DNA of 64,000 bases from Deinococcus humi (GTDB taxonomy: Bacteria > Deinococcota > Deinococci > Deinococcales > Deinococcaceae). The position numbers and the translations under genes are program-made. Shown piece by piece: positions 8,684-18,004 of the stretch; position 1 is the first letter of the stretch; each line of letters opens with the position of its first letter. The notes under the pieces were generated by a model. It was not told the DNA's origin. It did not search any database and was given only the letters and a program-made list of their open reading frames with translations. Where the stretch lies: NCBI RefSeq assembly GCF_014201875.1, contig NZ_JACHFL010000007.1, forward strand, positions 170,624 to 234,623, written 5' to 3'.

Positions 8684-9071
8684 ACCAGTCTCATGGAGAC
8701 CCCACAACGGTGATGTTGCCTTAACTGGCGTCAGGTCGGGCTAAGGGCAGGGGTGGTCTGAACCTTAAATCACCTCTGCTGCAACCGTTGACCATGCCTG
8801 GAACACATTTTCCTGATTGTTTCTTCTGGTCGATGCGGAAGCGCCGGTACGAGTGTGATGCTGAAGGCTGCCGGTTAAGGAATTCTTGCGCTCGTTTCCG
8901 CCGCTTGAATCCCTCTTTACCGTCATCGGGCGTCACTTGCCCCAGGTGGGCCAGATCGCGGTTGAGGTTCAGCCTGGTCTGTGGTGTGGGTAAAGCTTCC
9001 GGTTAGCTCCGGTAAAGCGGGATTAAGCCCTGCGTCACGTCTGCATCCTCTGAGCCCGGGAAGGTGGGCAC
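8684..9071. other. Intergenic stretch, nothing recognised
   Basis: Short open frames exist on both strands (for example minus 8721-8936), but none has a recognisable domain or convincing ribosome site. No strong hairpin was noticed. Confidence 0.4.
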
Positions 9072-9647
9072 ATGAATGAACAGCAATTGCAGGGGAAGAA
9101 AATTGCCATTCTCGCCGCCGACGGTTTCGAGCAGGTGGAACTTCTGCACCCACGTGAGGCGCTGCACCAGGCCGGAGCCACCACCGAGATCATTGGCCTG
9201 GAAGCCGGTCAGATCCAGGGTCTGAACCACATCGATAAGGGCGAGAAGGTCGATGTGGACCGTACGGTGCAGGACGTGAGCGCCGCCGACTACGACGGTC
9301 TGCTGTTGCCCGGCGGCGCCGTGAATCCGGATACCCTGCGGCTGAACGAACGGGCTGTCGCCCTGGTCCGCGAGTTCTATGACAGCGGTAAACCCATCGC
9401 CGCGATTTGCCATGCGCCCTGGATGCTCAGCGAGAGTGGAGTGGTGAAGGGGCTGCACATGACCAGTTGGCCCAGCCTGCAGCACGAACTCAAACTGGGT
9501 GGAGCCAAGTGGGTGGATCAGGAGGTTGTGACTGACCGCGGCGTAGTGACTAGCCGGAAGCCGGACGACATTCCTGCCTTCAACCGCAAGATGATCGAGG
9601 AGTTTGCCGAGGGCGATCACGCGCGGCGTCAGAGTGAGCGGCGCTGA
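9072..9647 (+). CDS. DJ-1/PfpI family protein
   Basis: A 191-residue protein of the DJ-1/PfpI superfamily, whose members act as glyoxalase/deglycase-like stress proteins, chaperones or peptidases. The key elements are the early glutamate in [16 protein letters not shown] and the nucleophile-elbow cysteine in [10 protein letters not shown], with the backing loop [12 protein letters not shown]. The whole length fits the PfpI/YhbO group. It starts at ATG 9072 with a ggaaggt site about nine bases before. It stands alone between non-coding sequence and an IS6 copy. The exact activity is unknown. Confidence 0.88.
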   Translation: MNEQQLQGKKIAILAADGFEQVELLHPREALHQAGATTEIIGLEAGQIQGLNHIDKGEKVDVDRTVQDVSAADYDGLLLPGGAVNPDTLRLNERAVALVREFYDSGKPIAAICHAPWMLSESGVVKGLHMTSWPSLQHELKLGGAKWVDQEVVTDRGVVTSRKPDDIPAFNRKMIEEFAEGDHARRQSERR

Positions 9648-9676
9648 TTGCACTCATTTTGGCCATGTCTCTGAGT

Positions 9677-10475
9677 GGGGTGCTGGCAACTTCACCCGGG
9701 TGGAGCCAGGAGGGATCAGACAGGCGGTTTGAGATTCAAACCGCCTGCTGCATGGCTTCCCGCCAGAGCAGAATCGCAGCGGCTGGTTTCCTTCTCGCGG
9801 TGGTAGGGACGGTGGTTCGGATCTGGTAGGAGGGGTTCGAGACTCGAGCGTGTAGAGCGGGGAATTCCTGGCTTCGCCATCCTCGTCTGAAGCCGAGCTG
9901 GTTACGTTCCTGCTGCCTGCCCTGCGATGTGATCCCTCCACGAGGTTGTGGTAGCGGACGGTGGAGATGACCTGAATGTGTTCCATGAAATGGAGCACAG
10001 GGAATACGCGCAGTGCCGCCCCAGAGCTCCACCGCTGATCGGTGTGAAGAACCGCTGGCATGTCGTCCTCCCTCAACAGGAGCATCGAGAAGGACCTGCC
10101 TTGGTGTTGCGGTGTTCGTGGAGGAGGCTGTCCAGCACATCCCCGTGTTCGTCGATCGCCACAACCACTGCTTAAGCCCGTCAGCTTTGACGCACACCTT
10201 TGTCCAGAGACTACCGGGAACAGCGGCGTTCCCTCCCGGTGACGCAGGCCGTTCACTAAGAGTGGGCCGAACTTAAGACACCATTTGCGCAACGTCTCGT
10301 GGCTGACGAGGATGCCACGCTCGTGGGGGAGCTCCTAAACGTTACGCTGGCTGAGGAGGAAGCGATGGTAGAGCCGCAGGGGAGAGCTGATGACGCTAAG
10401 TGGAAAACAGTGGCGGCAGCGGCGCCCAGGCACTCACAGCTCACCGGCCAACCGAGGTTAACTTGCCAGAACCCC
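9677..10475 (-). mobile_element. IS6-family insertion sequence, inactive, ends preserved
   Basis: About 799 bases bounded by imperfect inverted repeats: ggggtgctggcaactt at 9677 and, read inward from the other end, ggggttctggcaagttaa at 10475. The minus strand codes an IS6-type transposase in at least three frames: ETLRKWCLKFGPLLVNGLRH near 10290, then ALRVFPVLHF with HIQVISTVRYHNLVE, then QERNQLGFRRGW and ALHARVSNP, ending AAAILLWREAMQQAV. Several frameshifts make it dead. Size and end structure are normal for IS6 elements, and the other fragments of this window (650, 2945-3780, 37150, 46250) belong to the same family. No flanking 8-base duplication was confirmed. Confidence 0.75.
9721..9747. 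repeat. Hairpin at the 3' end of the IS6 transposase (copy 2)
   Basis: Perfect 12-base arms (caggcggtttga / tcaaaccgcctg) with loop gat. It is the same structure as at 694-718, with a C-G pair replaced by T-A in the middle of the stem. Confidence 0.65.
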
Positions 10476-11312
10476 AGGCCGGGCCGAACTGACGAGATGC
10501 ACCCTCTTGCCCAAATGACCGCTATCACCAGTCACTCGCGTAGGCTGGCCTTCCTCCTCTGTCCATCCCATCAGGTCTTTTAGGCTTAAGCCGGCGCAGG
10601 CAATGCTGTTTTGAAGGTGAGCGAACCTCAACTGGTGTCATTGTTCTTTCTGGCTTGTCCGCCGTATGGTGCCATCAGACGACGAGACGCTAGAGGTGTT
10701 GCCAGACTTTGGAGACTGGGGCTTTCTGGGACGATTGGGGATTTCGCGTCCTATCTCCGCCAAACGTCGAGCACTTCGCGCAACCAGGTGTTGGCTTCCT
10801 TGATCGCCATCCACCATTGCCTGCCTTCATCACTGTTGAACGGACCATCCTGACCAGCACGCTATGAGCCTAGAAGTGGATGGTCTGGCAAGGGGTTACG
10901 CGCGACCCGGCCAGGAAGGGGGGTTGCAAGGGAGGGAGGAGGAAGTGAATGTGGAGCATCGCTCTCCCCACCCTCACGCATGCCTGTGCCGTTTATACGG
11001 CGTGACCAGAGCGCTTGTTTTCATGGAGAGGGAGCTCAGGGATCGGCCAAAGTGCTGGGTTACATAAATTGAAGGCCTGCTCTGTGCCATTGCACGGTGC
11101 TGGCACCCGAAATGCACCTCTTTCCGAGCCTGCTGGTGAATTTGGAAATCAGGCGGAGCACCGGCCTCTAAGACCACTCGTCGCGTTGCCAGATTGGTAT
11201 GGGACGGTGCTGCTCCTGCTCTCTGGTGCCTCCGGGATTGGCGTGTCTGCACAGGGCATGACACGCGCCCTGCCGGACGACTTTTCGCCGCCTCGAAAGG
11301 CCACTTGCCGCC
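10476..11312. other. Gene-poor stretch
   Basis: No complete gene seen. A 31-residue open piece on the minus strand (10751 to about 10845, containing GRQWWMAIKEANTWLREVL) reads like the end of a lost protein, but I do not recognise it. The rest has no domain-like translation in any frame. Confidence 0.35.
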
Positions 11313-12383
11313 CTACTTCAGAATCCCACGGTTCGTGAAGGCTTTTTGCACGGCAGTAGCTGCAGCATCGCCGGCCATTACCTGGGCCGTCTTCACCGTG
11401 GTCTGGGCAGCGGCAGCGAAGCTGGTGTCCGGCGCAAAGCCGAACTGCGCATTGATGATGATGCGGTCAGCCTTGCGGGCTCCGAGTGCCTGCCGGATGT
11501 CCCACAGGGCGCGCGCCCAGATCTCGCCGTCGGCATGGACCTCACCGCGCACGTCTTCCGGATAGTGCTTGTTGGTGTCCGTGCGGCGGATGCAGTGCGG
11601 CACCGTGCTGGTATACGTCGTGCTGTCCCAGTCCATCAGGCAGGGCAGCGGCGTCCTGATGGGCGCTTTATAGGCGGTTGCCACGGCCTGTGTGACGGTC
11701 AGCGCCAGGTAATCGCCGAAGGCTTCCCCGATGCTCCCGGCCTCCAGGCTGGTGCCGAAGCCCGGCACCTGAGCATTGTGCACGGCGTGGCCGTACTCGT
11801 GAACGATCACCTCGCCGTCTTCGGCATCGTCCACGCCCCCCTTACCCAGGCGGATGATGTCCGGATGGTCGTTCTGGTACGAATTGTCGATACCGTACTG
11901 GCTGACCTTGAGTGCCTGCTGCCGCTTGTTCACGGCGGGCAGTTCGCTGCCGAAGCCCAGCGACTGGAGATACATCTGCGCTTCGGTGATCCAGAAATAC
12001 GCCATGACCTGCTCGAACCCGTCCTGATTTCGGGTGAAGTTGAAGGGGCCGGGGCCGTAGACGGGCGTGCCAGTCTCGCTGGCCACTTTCGCGTAGTCGC
12101 CGATGAGGTATCCGCTGCCGTCCAGATGGGTCAGGGTCACGTTGTAGTACGCGCTGGCGGGCACGGCGCTGACCGAGTCCTTCTGATCCGTCAGCGACTC
12201 GTCACCGGTCGTCTGTACAGGATTGGGTAAAAAGGCCTTCGCCGCGGCAGTCGTCTGCCCGGTTACAGGCTTGCCGGTACCGCCCTGCGCGGACAGCACG
12301 GTGTTGCTGGGGGACTGCCCACAGCCAGCAAGCAGCGAGAGGGACATCAGCGCGGTCAGGGCCGTCCGGTACTTGGAGTCCAT
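11313..12383 (-). CDS. Zinc metallopeptidase lipoprotein, M36/M4-like
   Basis: A secreted zinc protease of 356 residues. The N-terminus is a lipoprotein signal with lipobox LLAGC (Cys21), so the mature protein should be anchored on the envelope. The zinc site is HEYGH at 195-199, with the third ligand E220 and the following D224 in GSIGEAFGDYL, the gluzincin pattern of thermolysin and fungalysin. The late segment GEIWARALWDIRQAL is typical of M36 peptidases. It is shorter than usual because the large propeptide is missing: residues 25-80 are only a low-complexity linker. The ATG at 12383 has no clear ribosome site, but a tatgct box ends eight bases before it, so a leaderless transcript is possible. 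Confidence 0.82.
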   Translation of the reverse strand: MDSKYRTALTALMSLSLLAGCGQSPSNTVLSAQGGTGKPVTGQTTAAAKAFLPNPVQTTGDESLTDQKDSVSAVPASAYYNVTLTHLDGSGYLIGDYAKVASETGTPVYGPGPFNFTRNQDGFEQVMAYFWITEAQMYLQSLGFGSELPAVNKRQQALKVSQYGIDNSYQNDHPDIIRLGKGGVDDAEDGEVIVHEYGHAVHNAQVPGFGTSLEAGSIGEAFGDYLALTVTQAVATAYKAPIRTPLPCLMDWDSTTYTSTVPHCIRRTDTNKHYPEDVRGEVHADGEIWARALWDIRQALGARKADRIIINAQFGFAPDTSFAAAAQTTVKTAQVMAGDAAATAVQKAFTNRGILK

Positions 12384-12775
12384 TTAGAACCAGCATACGC
12401 CCACTAGCAGCAGTTGCTGGCCTGAGGTGGGCCGCAGAACTGAAACCTTTTGGCCGCTGAAAAGGTGCGTGCGCTGCCTGAGCGTGGCGTTGATGTAAAA
12501 GTCAAGGTAATCAAAATGCGGGGCATTTAAAGCCCACAAGGCGTGGCATGCAACCGGAGCTTGAAGCCATAGAGGCAGTTGAAAAGTGAGGCCGGCGGTT
12601 CGCCGCGAGTGTTGCGCATGATCATCCGATGGGTTGGCGAGCCGTAGGCCCCGGTGTAAGCGCAGTGCAGGCAGTCCACGGTCGGCCCGGTTCCTCTTAA
12701 GTTGGCAGCTGGGCCGCTTCGACGGCAGCGAGGACACTCGGTCAGGAATGGCTCGGCAAGGAAGTAGTGAATTGT
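12384..12775 (-). pseudogene. Zinc-ribbon hypothetical protein, frameshifted
   Basis: In one frame the minus strand gives a Cys4-like zinc-ribbon (TECPRCRRSGPAANLRGTGP and then DCLHCAYTGAY). The continuation that fits this architecture lies in another frame (FQLPLWLQAPVACHALWALN, then APHFDYLDFYINATLRQR) and runs to a stop directly before the metallopeptidase start. The switch is near 12590-12630. The pattern of two CxxC knuckles, then an LWLQ-x-P-C/A-type segment and a helix is one I associate with small uncharacterised bacterial proteins. No clear start codon was found, which supports decay. Confidence 0.42.
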
Positions 12776-12964
12776 TGTGCCGGAGCTCTCGAAGCGATCT
12801 GTTTTGGCTAAGCTGCTTTCGTCTCGTCCTTCCTCCGAAGGGCGGGAACGCTTGCGGCGCGGAGGCTGAGCCGGTGCAGCGACTGACGTCACCTGGCCCG
12901 TATAGCGGCGTAGTCTGGCCTGAACACGGAACACAGCTTGTGCCTGTGGGATGGAGGTCAAAGG

Positions 12965-13273
12965 GTGAAAAAGCACAGGATCTACTGCACGGTGTGTGAC
13001 CGAGCGACGGGCAAGATTCGCTCGCTGTACGGTCTCTTCCCTGATCAACTGCTGGTTCCCGGCGAGATCGCCCACCACTTTAACGGCGACAGGACGAACA
13101 GCGATCCAGCCAAATTGCCAGTCTTACCCAGTCAGCGCTTCCGTGCCAAGATCGAAAATCGCCTGTGCTGCGCGAAGCGCGGCCTGCTAGGTCTGTTCTC
13201 CGAGCCGGTTTGGGATGTCACTGCCACCCGGGACCGCCGAGGCACGCTATTCGAGGGTGTGATTCTCGGATGA
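12965..13273 (+). CDS. HNH-endonuclease-like small protein
   Basis: A 102-residue protein with an HNH-like core: a CxxC (YCTVCDRATGKIRSLYG), then the histidine pair and Asn/Asp segment AHHFNGDRTNSDPAKLPVLP, followed by a basic helix. HNH proteins of this size are usually homing-type or phage-linked nucleases acting on DNA. The start is GTG 12965, six bases after a perfect ggaggt. The stop overlaps the next gene as ATGA, so the two are translated together. The final catalytic histidine of the motif is not obvious (the usual xxHxxxH is replaced by SQRFRAKIENRL), so activity is uncertain. Confidence 0.6.
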   Translation: MKKHRIYCTVCDRATGKIRSLYGLFPDQLLVPGEIAHHFNGDRTNSDPAKLPVLPSQRFRAKIENRLCCAKRGLLGLFSEPVWDVTATRDRRGTLFEGVILG

Positions 13274-13680
13274 ATCGGCGCAATGGTCCGACATGGATTC
13301 ACGCTGTCATGCTGCTGCTGGTGACCATGCTGCTGGGCTGGGTGCCGCTGCTGGGACCGTTGTTGTTGGGCGGCCTAGCTGGGAGGGCGGCACCCGGCTG
13401 GCGTGCGTTCGCCGTTTTGCTCCCAGCCTTGGCGCTTCAGACAGGCCTGCTCCTTGGGGCGCGTTGGGCCGCCCTGACTGTCCAGAACAGCGGACTGGAT
13501 AGTGGGCTGTGGACCGTGGTGGCGTGGCTGGGCAGTCCGCTCTCTGCCGCGTTGGGCCGTCCGCTGGGTCATGTCCTCGGCAGCGCCACGCTGGCAGGCT
13601 TTTTATTGCTCTACACCCTGCCAGCGCTTCCGGGATTGCTGATCGGCGTCCATATGTCCAGTCGCTCCAGACGCTGGTAA
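13270..13680 (+). CDS. Small integral membrane protein, unknown function
   Basis: A 136-residue protein made almost entirely of hydrophobic segments: roughly residues 10-38, 42-63, 80-95 and 103-127, so three or four transmembrane helices, with charged ends (MNRRNG, SSRSRRW). I do not recognise a family. It overlaps the HNH-like gene by four bases (ATGA) and so is translationally coupled to it. A nuclease-like protein coupled to a small membrane protein has the look of an accessory module, but no role can be assigned. Confidence 0.65.
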   Translation: MNRRNGPTWIHAVMLLLVTMLLGWVPLLGPLLLGGLAGRAAPGWRAFAVLLPALALQTGLLLGARWAALTVQNSGLDSGLWTVVAWLGSPLSAALGRPLGHVLGSATLAGFLLLYTLPALPGLLIGVHMSSRSRRW

Positions 13681-14541
13681 AGGGAGTGCTGCCAGGTAGG
13701 TCCGATAAACGATGCGCCCCCGTGACAGCCCAGGAAGTCGACTAGAGCCGTACGGTCGGAGAGGATGGGTGAGTCTGTTCACCGTGATCGGCAGCGTAGG
13801 CGCAGGCGAGCAGATCGGCCAGTTTGATGGAGGTCGGCTCACTCAGGCGCAGGGTGGTCACAGAATATGAGGCAGAGCCTACTGGGGCATAGGAAAAGCG
13901 GCCCGAAGGCCGCTTTGATTCTTCTAAGATAGCCTGATATTCGCGCCCTGTCAAATCTATGCACCTGGTTTAAACTGTCTGAGCGCAGATACGGTGTCGG
14001 TCCAACTCTCCAGAATATCCATTGGTTATGGCGAGGCGCCTGTCATGCTCAATGATATGGATACTGAGCCCCAATACTGGGAAGGCGTCCACCTGCACGC
14101 CGGGGAGATCTCCGATCATCCGCAGGCCAATCGGCCTGTATGTGGCAACAATCCCTCATTTCATTAAACCTCCTGGGCCTGACATAGACGTGTAAATCCA
14201 TCTGGCCAGGGAAAATAGTTTCGTCTGAAGTCACAGGCGGAATGCAAGTATTGTTTTGAATGATGCGCTCGCTGGCTTGCAGCGCTCGAGTGCCGTTAAC
14301 ACTCATTTTGGAAGGCCGCTTGCAGAGCGACACCAATGATGGAGACGCAAAGTTGCTTGACGCCGCCGTGCGTGAGGAGGGAACCGTAGGCTCGCTGCTG
14401 GACATCGGGGTGGCGGTACGGCCTCTGGTCTGACACGGCGCAACGGCTTTACGGCGTTAGTTGTCAGCACCCTCTTCGCCACCTGCTGGGATTTAAGGGG
14501 CGTTACCGCTAGATCCCTGCTGCATGCACTATCTTCTCATC
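13681..14541. other. Gene-poor stretch before the histidine kinase
   Basis: No complete gene seen. One minus-strand piece (13742 to about 13860, TTLRLSEPTSIKLADLLACA) reads like protein but lacks a plausible start and is crossed by the hairpin at 13895-13916. The remainder is unremarkable. Confidence 0.35.
13895..13916 (-). terminator. Intrinsic terminator-like hairpin
   Basis: Arms aaagcggcc and ggccgcttt surround the loop cgaa. Read on the minus strand the stem is followed by a short T run (tttt), so it would stop transcription coming from the right. There is no clear minus-strand gene feeding into it now. A similar hairpin with related flanks lies at 17243-17265. Confidence 0.5.
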
Positions 14542-16449
14542 ATGTCAGCAAAACCGCGATTGGAATCGCTCCAGGGTGCTGACGGGATTGAAAGCGCTGA
14601 AACTGCTTTTCATCCTCAGGCTCACGTCCGGGCCTGGTGGCGCATCACCCAAGCTCTCGGCAACGCCACGACGCCCGCCGAAGTGCTCCATGCGGTCGTG
14701 CATGAAGGAATCCAGGCCCTCGGTGCTAGAGGCGGAGCAGTGGCGCTTCCATGCGCGGATGGACAAACGCTGGAAATTCGCACCACCTTCGGGTATGACC
14801 CCGTGGCTGTCGCCCCCTGGCAAACCATGCGGCTTGAACGCCCGACACCTGTGACCGAAGCCTACCGACAGAAAACCCCCCTGTTCATCGAGACGGGTCC
14901 CCAGGCTCTGCAGGACTATCCCGTCCTGCAGACTGAGATGCAGAACTTCTCTGGCAGCCTGGCCGCCCTTCCGCTGATGGTGAAAGATCAGGTGTTCGGC
15001 GTCCTGATGCTGACCTTTTCTCAACAGCGGGTCTTCGCTGACGTTGACCGTCAGTTCCTCTCCTCGCTGGCGGGCCAGTGTGCACAGGCACTTCAACGCA
15101 GCACCGCGCTGGAGCGAACGGAGCGGCTGAATGAACAGCTTCTCTTTCTCGCTCGGGCCAGCGAAGTGCTGAGCAGCTCGCTGGACCTCGATGCTGTCCT
15201 GGAAAGCATCGCCCATCTGCTCGTCCCGCGCCTGACGGACTGGTGCGTGATTCACCTCCCGTCGCCCCATGGACAACAGCTCCTCCCGGTGACCGTGGTT
15301 CATCAGGACCCGGCAATGGTCAGCTTTCTGCGTCAATTTATCGAGGACAATCCCGTCGAGACCACCGTCGAGAATGGGGCCGGCCGCGTGTTCATGACCG
15401 GCCTTCCTGAAGTCATCCCGGTGGTCACCGACGAGCTGTACGACGCCCTTCCACAGTCGGACACCTGGAAGAACGACGTCCGGCGTCTGCAGTTGCGTTC
15501 CGTCATTACGGTACCGATGCATGCCAATGGTCAGGTGGTCGGCGTGTTGGGGCTGGCCAGGACCAGTCTGGACCGGGTCTATGATCAGGAGGATGTGGCC
15601 TTCGCTCTCGAAGTCGCCGGGCGGGCCGGCCAGGCTGTGGAACATGCCCGGCTGTACACCCAGGCGCAACAGGAGATCGAACGGCGCGAGCAGGCCCAGA
15701 AGGAACTGGACATGGCCAACACGTCGCTTGAAGAACGGGTCCGGCAACGGACGCAGGATCTGTCCGAGGTGAACCGGGAACTCGAAGCCTTCACGTATTC
15801 AGCGTCACATGATCTCCGGAGCCCGGTCCGGCATGTCCTGAGCTTCGCCGACCTGGCCAGGCGGGCGCTGGACAAGTCGCAACCGGAGAAAGTGGTGCAG
15901 TACCTGGACGTGATCCAGCAAGGCGCCCTGCGGATGAACGCCCTGATTGACGGCATGCTGAGGCTATCCCGCGCTGGAAGCCAGACATTCAGCGCCCAGG
16001 TGGTCGATCTGGAGGCCCTGGTGCGTCAGGGACAGCAGGATGTCAGGCTGGAGTTCCCGGAGAGACCCATTCACTGGGAAGTGGGGCCGCTGCCGCCCGT
16101 CTGGGGAGATCCATCGATGTTGCAGCAGGTGATGACAAACCTGATGAGCAACGCGGTCAAGTATTCCAATACCCGTCAGACCTCAGAAGTGAAGGTCTGG
16201 GTAGAAACGCGCGAGCATGAATGGATGGTCTCAGTGCAGGACAACGGCGTTGGCTTCGATCCCAGATACGCCGAGAAACTCTTCGGGGTGTTTCAGCGTC
16301 TTCATCCACAGCGCGAAATTGAAGGGGTGGGGGTAGGCCTAGCCACCGTCAGGCGCATTTTGATGAAGCATCGGGGCCAGGTGTTTGCCGAGAGCTCCGG
16401 AGGTTCGGGTGCCACCTTCCGATTTACGCTCCCCAAACCTCGGCAGTAA
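14542..16449 (+). CDS. Sensor histidine kinase with two GAF domains
   Basis: A cytoplasmic-type two-component sensor of 635 residues. Two GAF domains (about residues 30-185 and 200-370) are followed by a coiled coil (about 370-415, rich in Glu/Gln), a HisKA dimerisation domain with the phospho-accepting histidine in SASHDLRSPVRHV (about H423), and an HATPase domain with MTNLMSNAVKY, QDNGVGFDP and GVGVGLATVRRI. There is no transmembrane segment, PAS or receiver domain, so it should sense a diffusible ligand or redox state through the GAFs. The layout resembles the phytochrome-like kinase lineage, but I see no chromophore cysteine context to claim light sensing. No response regulator is adjacent. 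An alternative ATG at 14524 adds six residues; a tatctt box six bases before 14542 favours the shorter form on a leaderless mRNA. Confidence 0.87.
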   Translation: MSAKPRLESLQGADGIESAETAFHPQAHVRAWWRITQALGNATTPAEVLHAVVHEGIQALGARGGAVALPCADGQTLEIRTTFGYDPVAVAPWQTMRLERPTPVTEAYRQKTPLFIETGPQALQDYPVLQTEMQNFSGSLAALPLMVKDQVFGVLMLTFSQQRVFADVDRQFLSSLAGQCAQALQRSTALERTERLNEQLLFLARASEVLSSSLDLDAVLESIAHLLVPRLTDWCVIHLPSPHGQQLLPVTVVHQDPAMVSFLRQFIEDNPVETTVENGAGRVFMTGLPEVIPVVTDELYDALPQSDTWKNDVRRLQLRSVITVPMHANGQVVGVLGLARTSLDRVYDQEDVAFALEVAGRAGQAVEHARLYTQAQQEIERREQAQKELDMANTSLEERVRQRTQDLSEVNRELEAFTYSASHDLRSPVRHVLSFADLARRALDKSQPEKVVQYLDVIQQGALRMNALIDGMLRLSRAGSQTFSAQVVDLEALVRQGQQDVRLEFPERPIHWEVGPLPPVWGDPSMLQQVMTNLMSNAVKYSNTRQTSEVKVWVETREHEWMVSVQDNGVGFDPRYAEKLFGVFQRLHPQREIEGVGVGLATVRRILMKHRGQVFAESSGGSGATFRFTLPKPRQ

Positions 16450-16793
16450 AATCTTGCCATCTCAACCGGGGAGAGGCTGCCCCGCCGTGACCGATCTGCG
16501 CCCACTGGCCCCTTGCCCTCATTACCGGAACGGGACGAGCGGGTTTGAGGCAGTCTGTGACGACATGAGCGGCAAAATCAGAACGTCCGGATCTCCCTCT
16601 TGGCTCAGCGCCCGAGGAGCAGCGCAGCTCGGTGACGCCTTCCGCCATAGCATCCCATTCGGGGAGCGCCTTCAGAGGCTGAGTTCGTAAGTGACGAAAG
16701 GCTGGGCTCGGAGATGTCATGGCACTGTGACCGAGTGTGCGGGGTGAGCGCCGTTGCTGCCCCAAGGGTGCGCTGGTCTCCGGGTCACCAGCC
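16450..16793. other. Intergenic stretch, nothing certain
   Basis: The minus strand stays open over 16424-16765, but the translation has no recognisable motif and overlaps the kinase end. No gene is called. Confidence 0.35.
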
Positions 16794-17041
16794 TCAAAGG
16801 AAGATCTGGGGATCGAGCTTAAGGTGCGCGGCCAGGCTGTGCATGTGCGTCCGGGTGAAGTTCTGCTCCCCGCTGACCAAGCGATCCAGTTCCTGGCGCT
16901 CCTCTCTGACCTCCCGCACCACGTCCAGGAACTTCATGGCTGCGGCGTAGTGCCCAGGGTTCCGATGGGGTCGAGCAGGCCACCCGCCAGCTCGGTGACG
17001 GTCTTCCGGGCGTTGAGCACAGCGTGATGGTCAACAGTCAT
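16794..17041 (-). pseudogene. Hypothetical protein with a frameshift
   Basis: From ATG 17041 the minus strand reads MTVDHHAVLNARKTVTELAG; about 25 residues later sense continues only after a frame change, as RNPGHYAAAMKFLDVVREVR and then EERQELDRLVSGEQNFTRTH, ending LKLDPQIFL at a TGA (16794-16796). Both halves have the codon look of real coding DNA, so this is a broken gene of about 80 residues. I do not recognise it; the second half is a charged helix followed by a short tail. Confidence 0.42.
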
Positions 17042-17242
17042 CAGGGTAGCTTCCAGCGGCACGAAAGAGCCGAAGTGATCGGCGGGAATCGGCGTCAGGG
17101 CATCCTGGACCGGGCAGGGGCTGCCGCCAACCGTCCTCTGGCTTAGCGCTCCTGATCGCCCTCGGGGCATTTGATATTGAAGTCAAGACTCAGGGTAGAC
17201 GAATCAAGGTGCCCCACGCATGCCCCACAGGGGGCAAAGAAG

Positions 17243-17265
17243 AAGGCGGCCCAAGAGGCCGCCTT
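17243..17265 (-). terminator. Intrinsic terminator-like hairpin
   Basis: Arms aaggcggcc and ggccgcctt with a five-base loop; read on the minus strand the stem runs into ttcttcttt. Just to its left are two near-repeats of tgccccac (17211-17228). A site with similar stem and flanks lies at 13895-13916. Confidence 0.55.
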
Positions 17266-18004
17266 GATGTCGAATAAAATACCGTCAAATGTACGGGTGG
17301 TCAAGGTTATGCAGGCCGTTGGGCGATAGTTTCAGAACAACGGCGCGTTTTCGTTGTTGTGAAAGCCAGGGGCAACCGTATAAGTGTCTTGAGTTACAAA
17401 GAGCTTAAAGCGTGCTGCGGCTGGCAACCACTTTTGACCACTCAGAACAGTGCGGCATATCTCTGCGGCATTCCTTGCCCCTTAATCTGCGTCGATAATT
17501 GAGTACCCGCTATAACAGGCACGCTGATCGTTTACGTTCGACTTTGTCCTGGCCGACAGAGGGGTGTATTCATTCCCGCCGCCCGGCAGACATCCGGCGG
17601 CCTTCTATCTGAAGCAGCGTCACTCACTGACCTCGAATCCGGTGGATTCCTACTTTCAGATGAAGAATGTCGATTCAGCGATTCTCATCTCCTGACAGAT
17701 TTCAGCTTGTTCAAGGGTCAAATCGAGCTGTGCTTCAACGAATCGTCTCCCACGTATCGCGGGCCCTCTGGCGACTTTCACAGTCATGCCAGGAACTTCA
17801 TGCTGACGCGGACCGGTTCTCCGCGCTCAGGTCACTGAAGCGGCGGTCGGACCGGTCCGGAGAGCGTATTGGTAACGGACTGCACCTGTGTCTATGGTGT
17901 TCTTGCCTGCGCAACCTGCCGCCCTGTATGTTGAGAGCAGTACCGCCAATAAAAATATATAGCCGACGCTATTTCGTCGATTGTGCCAGTCCCAGGAGGT
18001 TTGT
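17266..18004. other. Gene-poor stretch upstream of the iminopeptidase
   Basis: No supported gene. The plus-strand open frame from 17667 runs into the iminopeptidase in another frame and looks random. The last 15 bases hold the strong ribosome site of the next gene. Confidence 0.4.

Noticed and set aside
17171..17345. tRNA gene or attachment site next to the tgccccac repeats
   Set aside because: No cloverleaf or T-arm sequence could be found on either strand.
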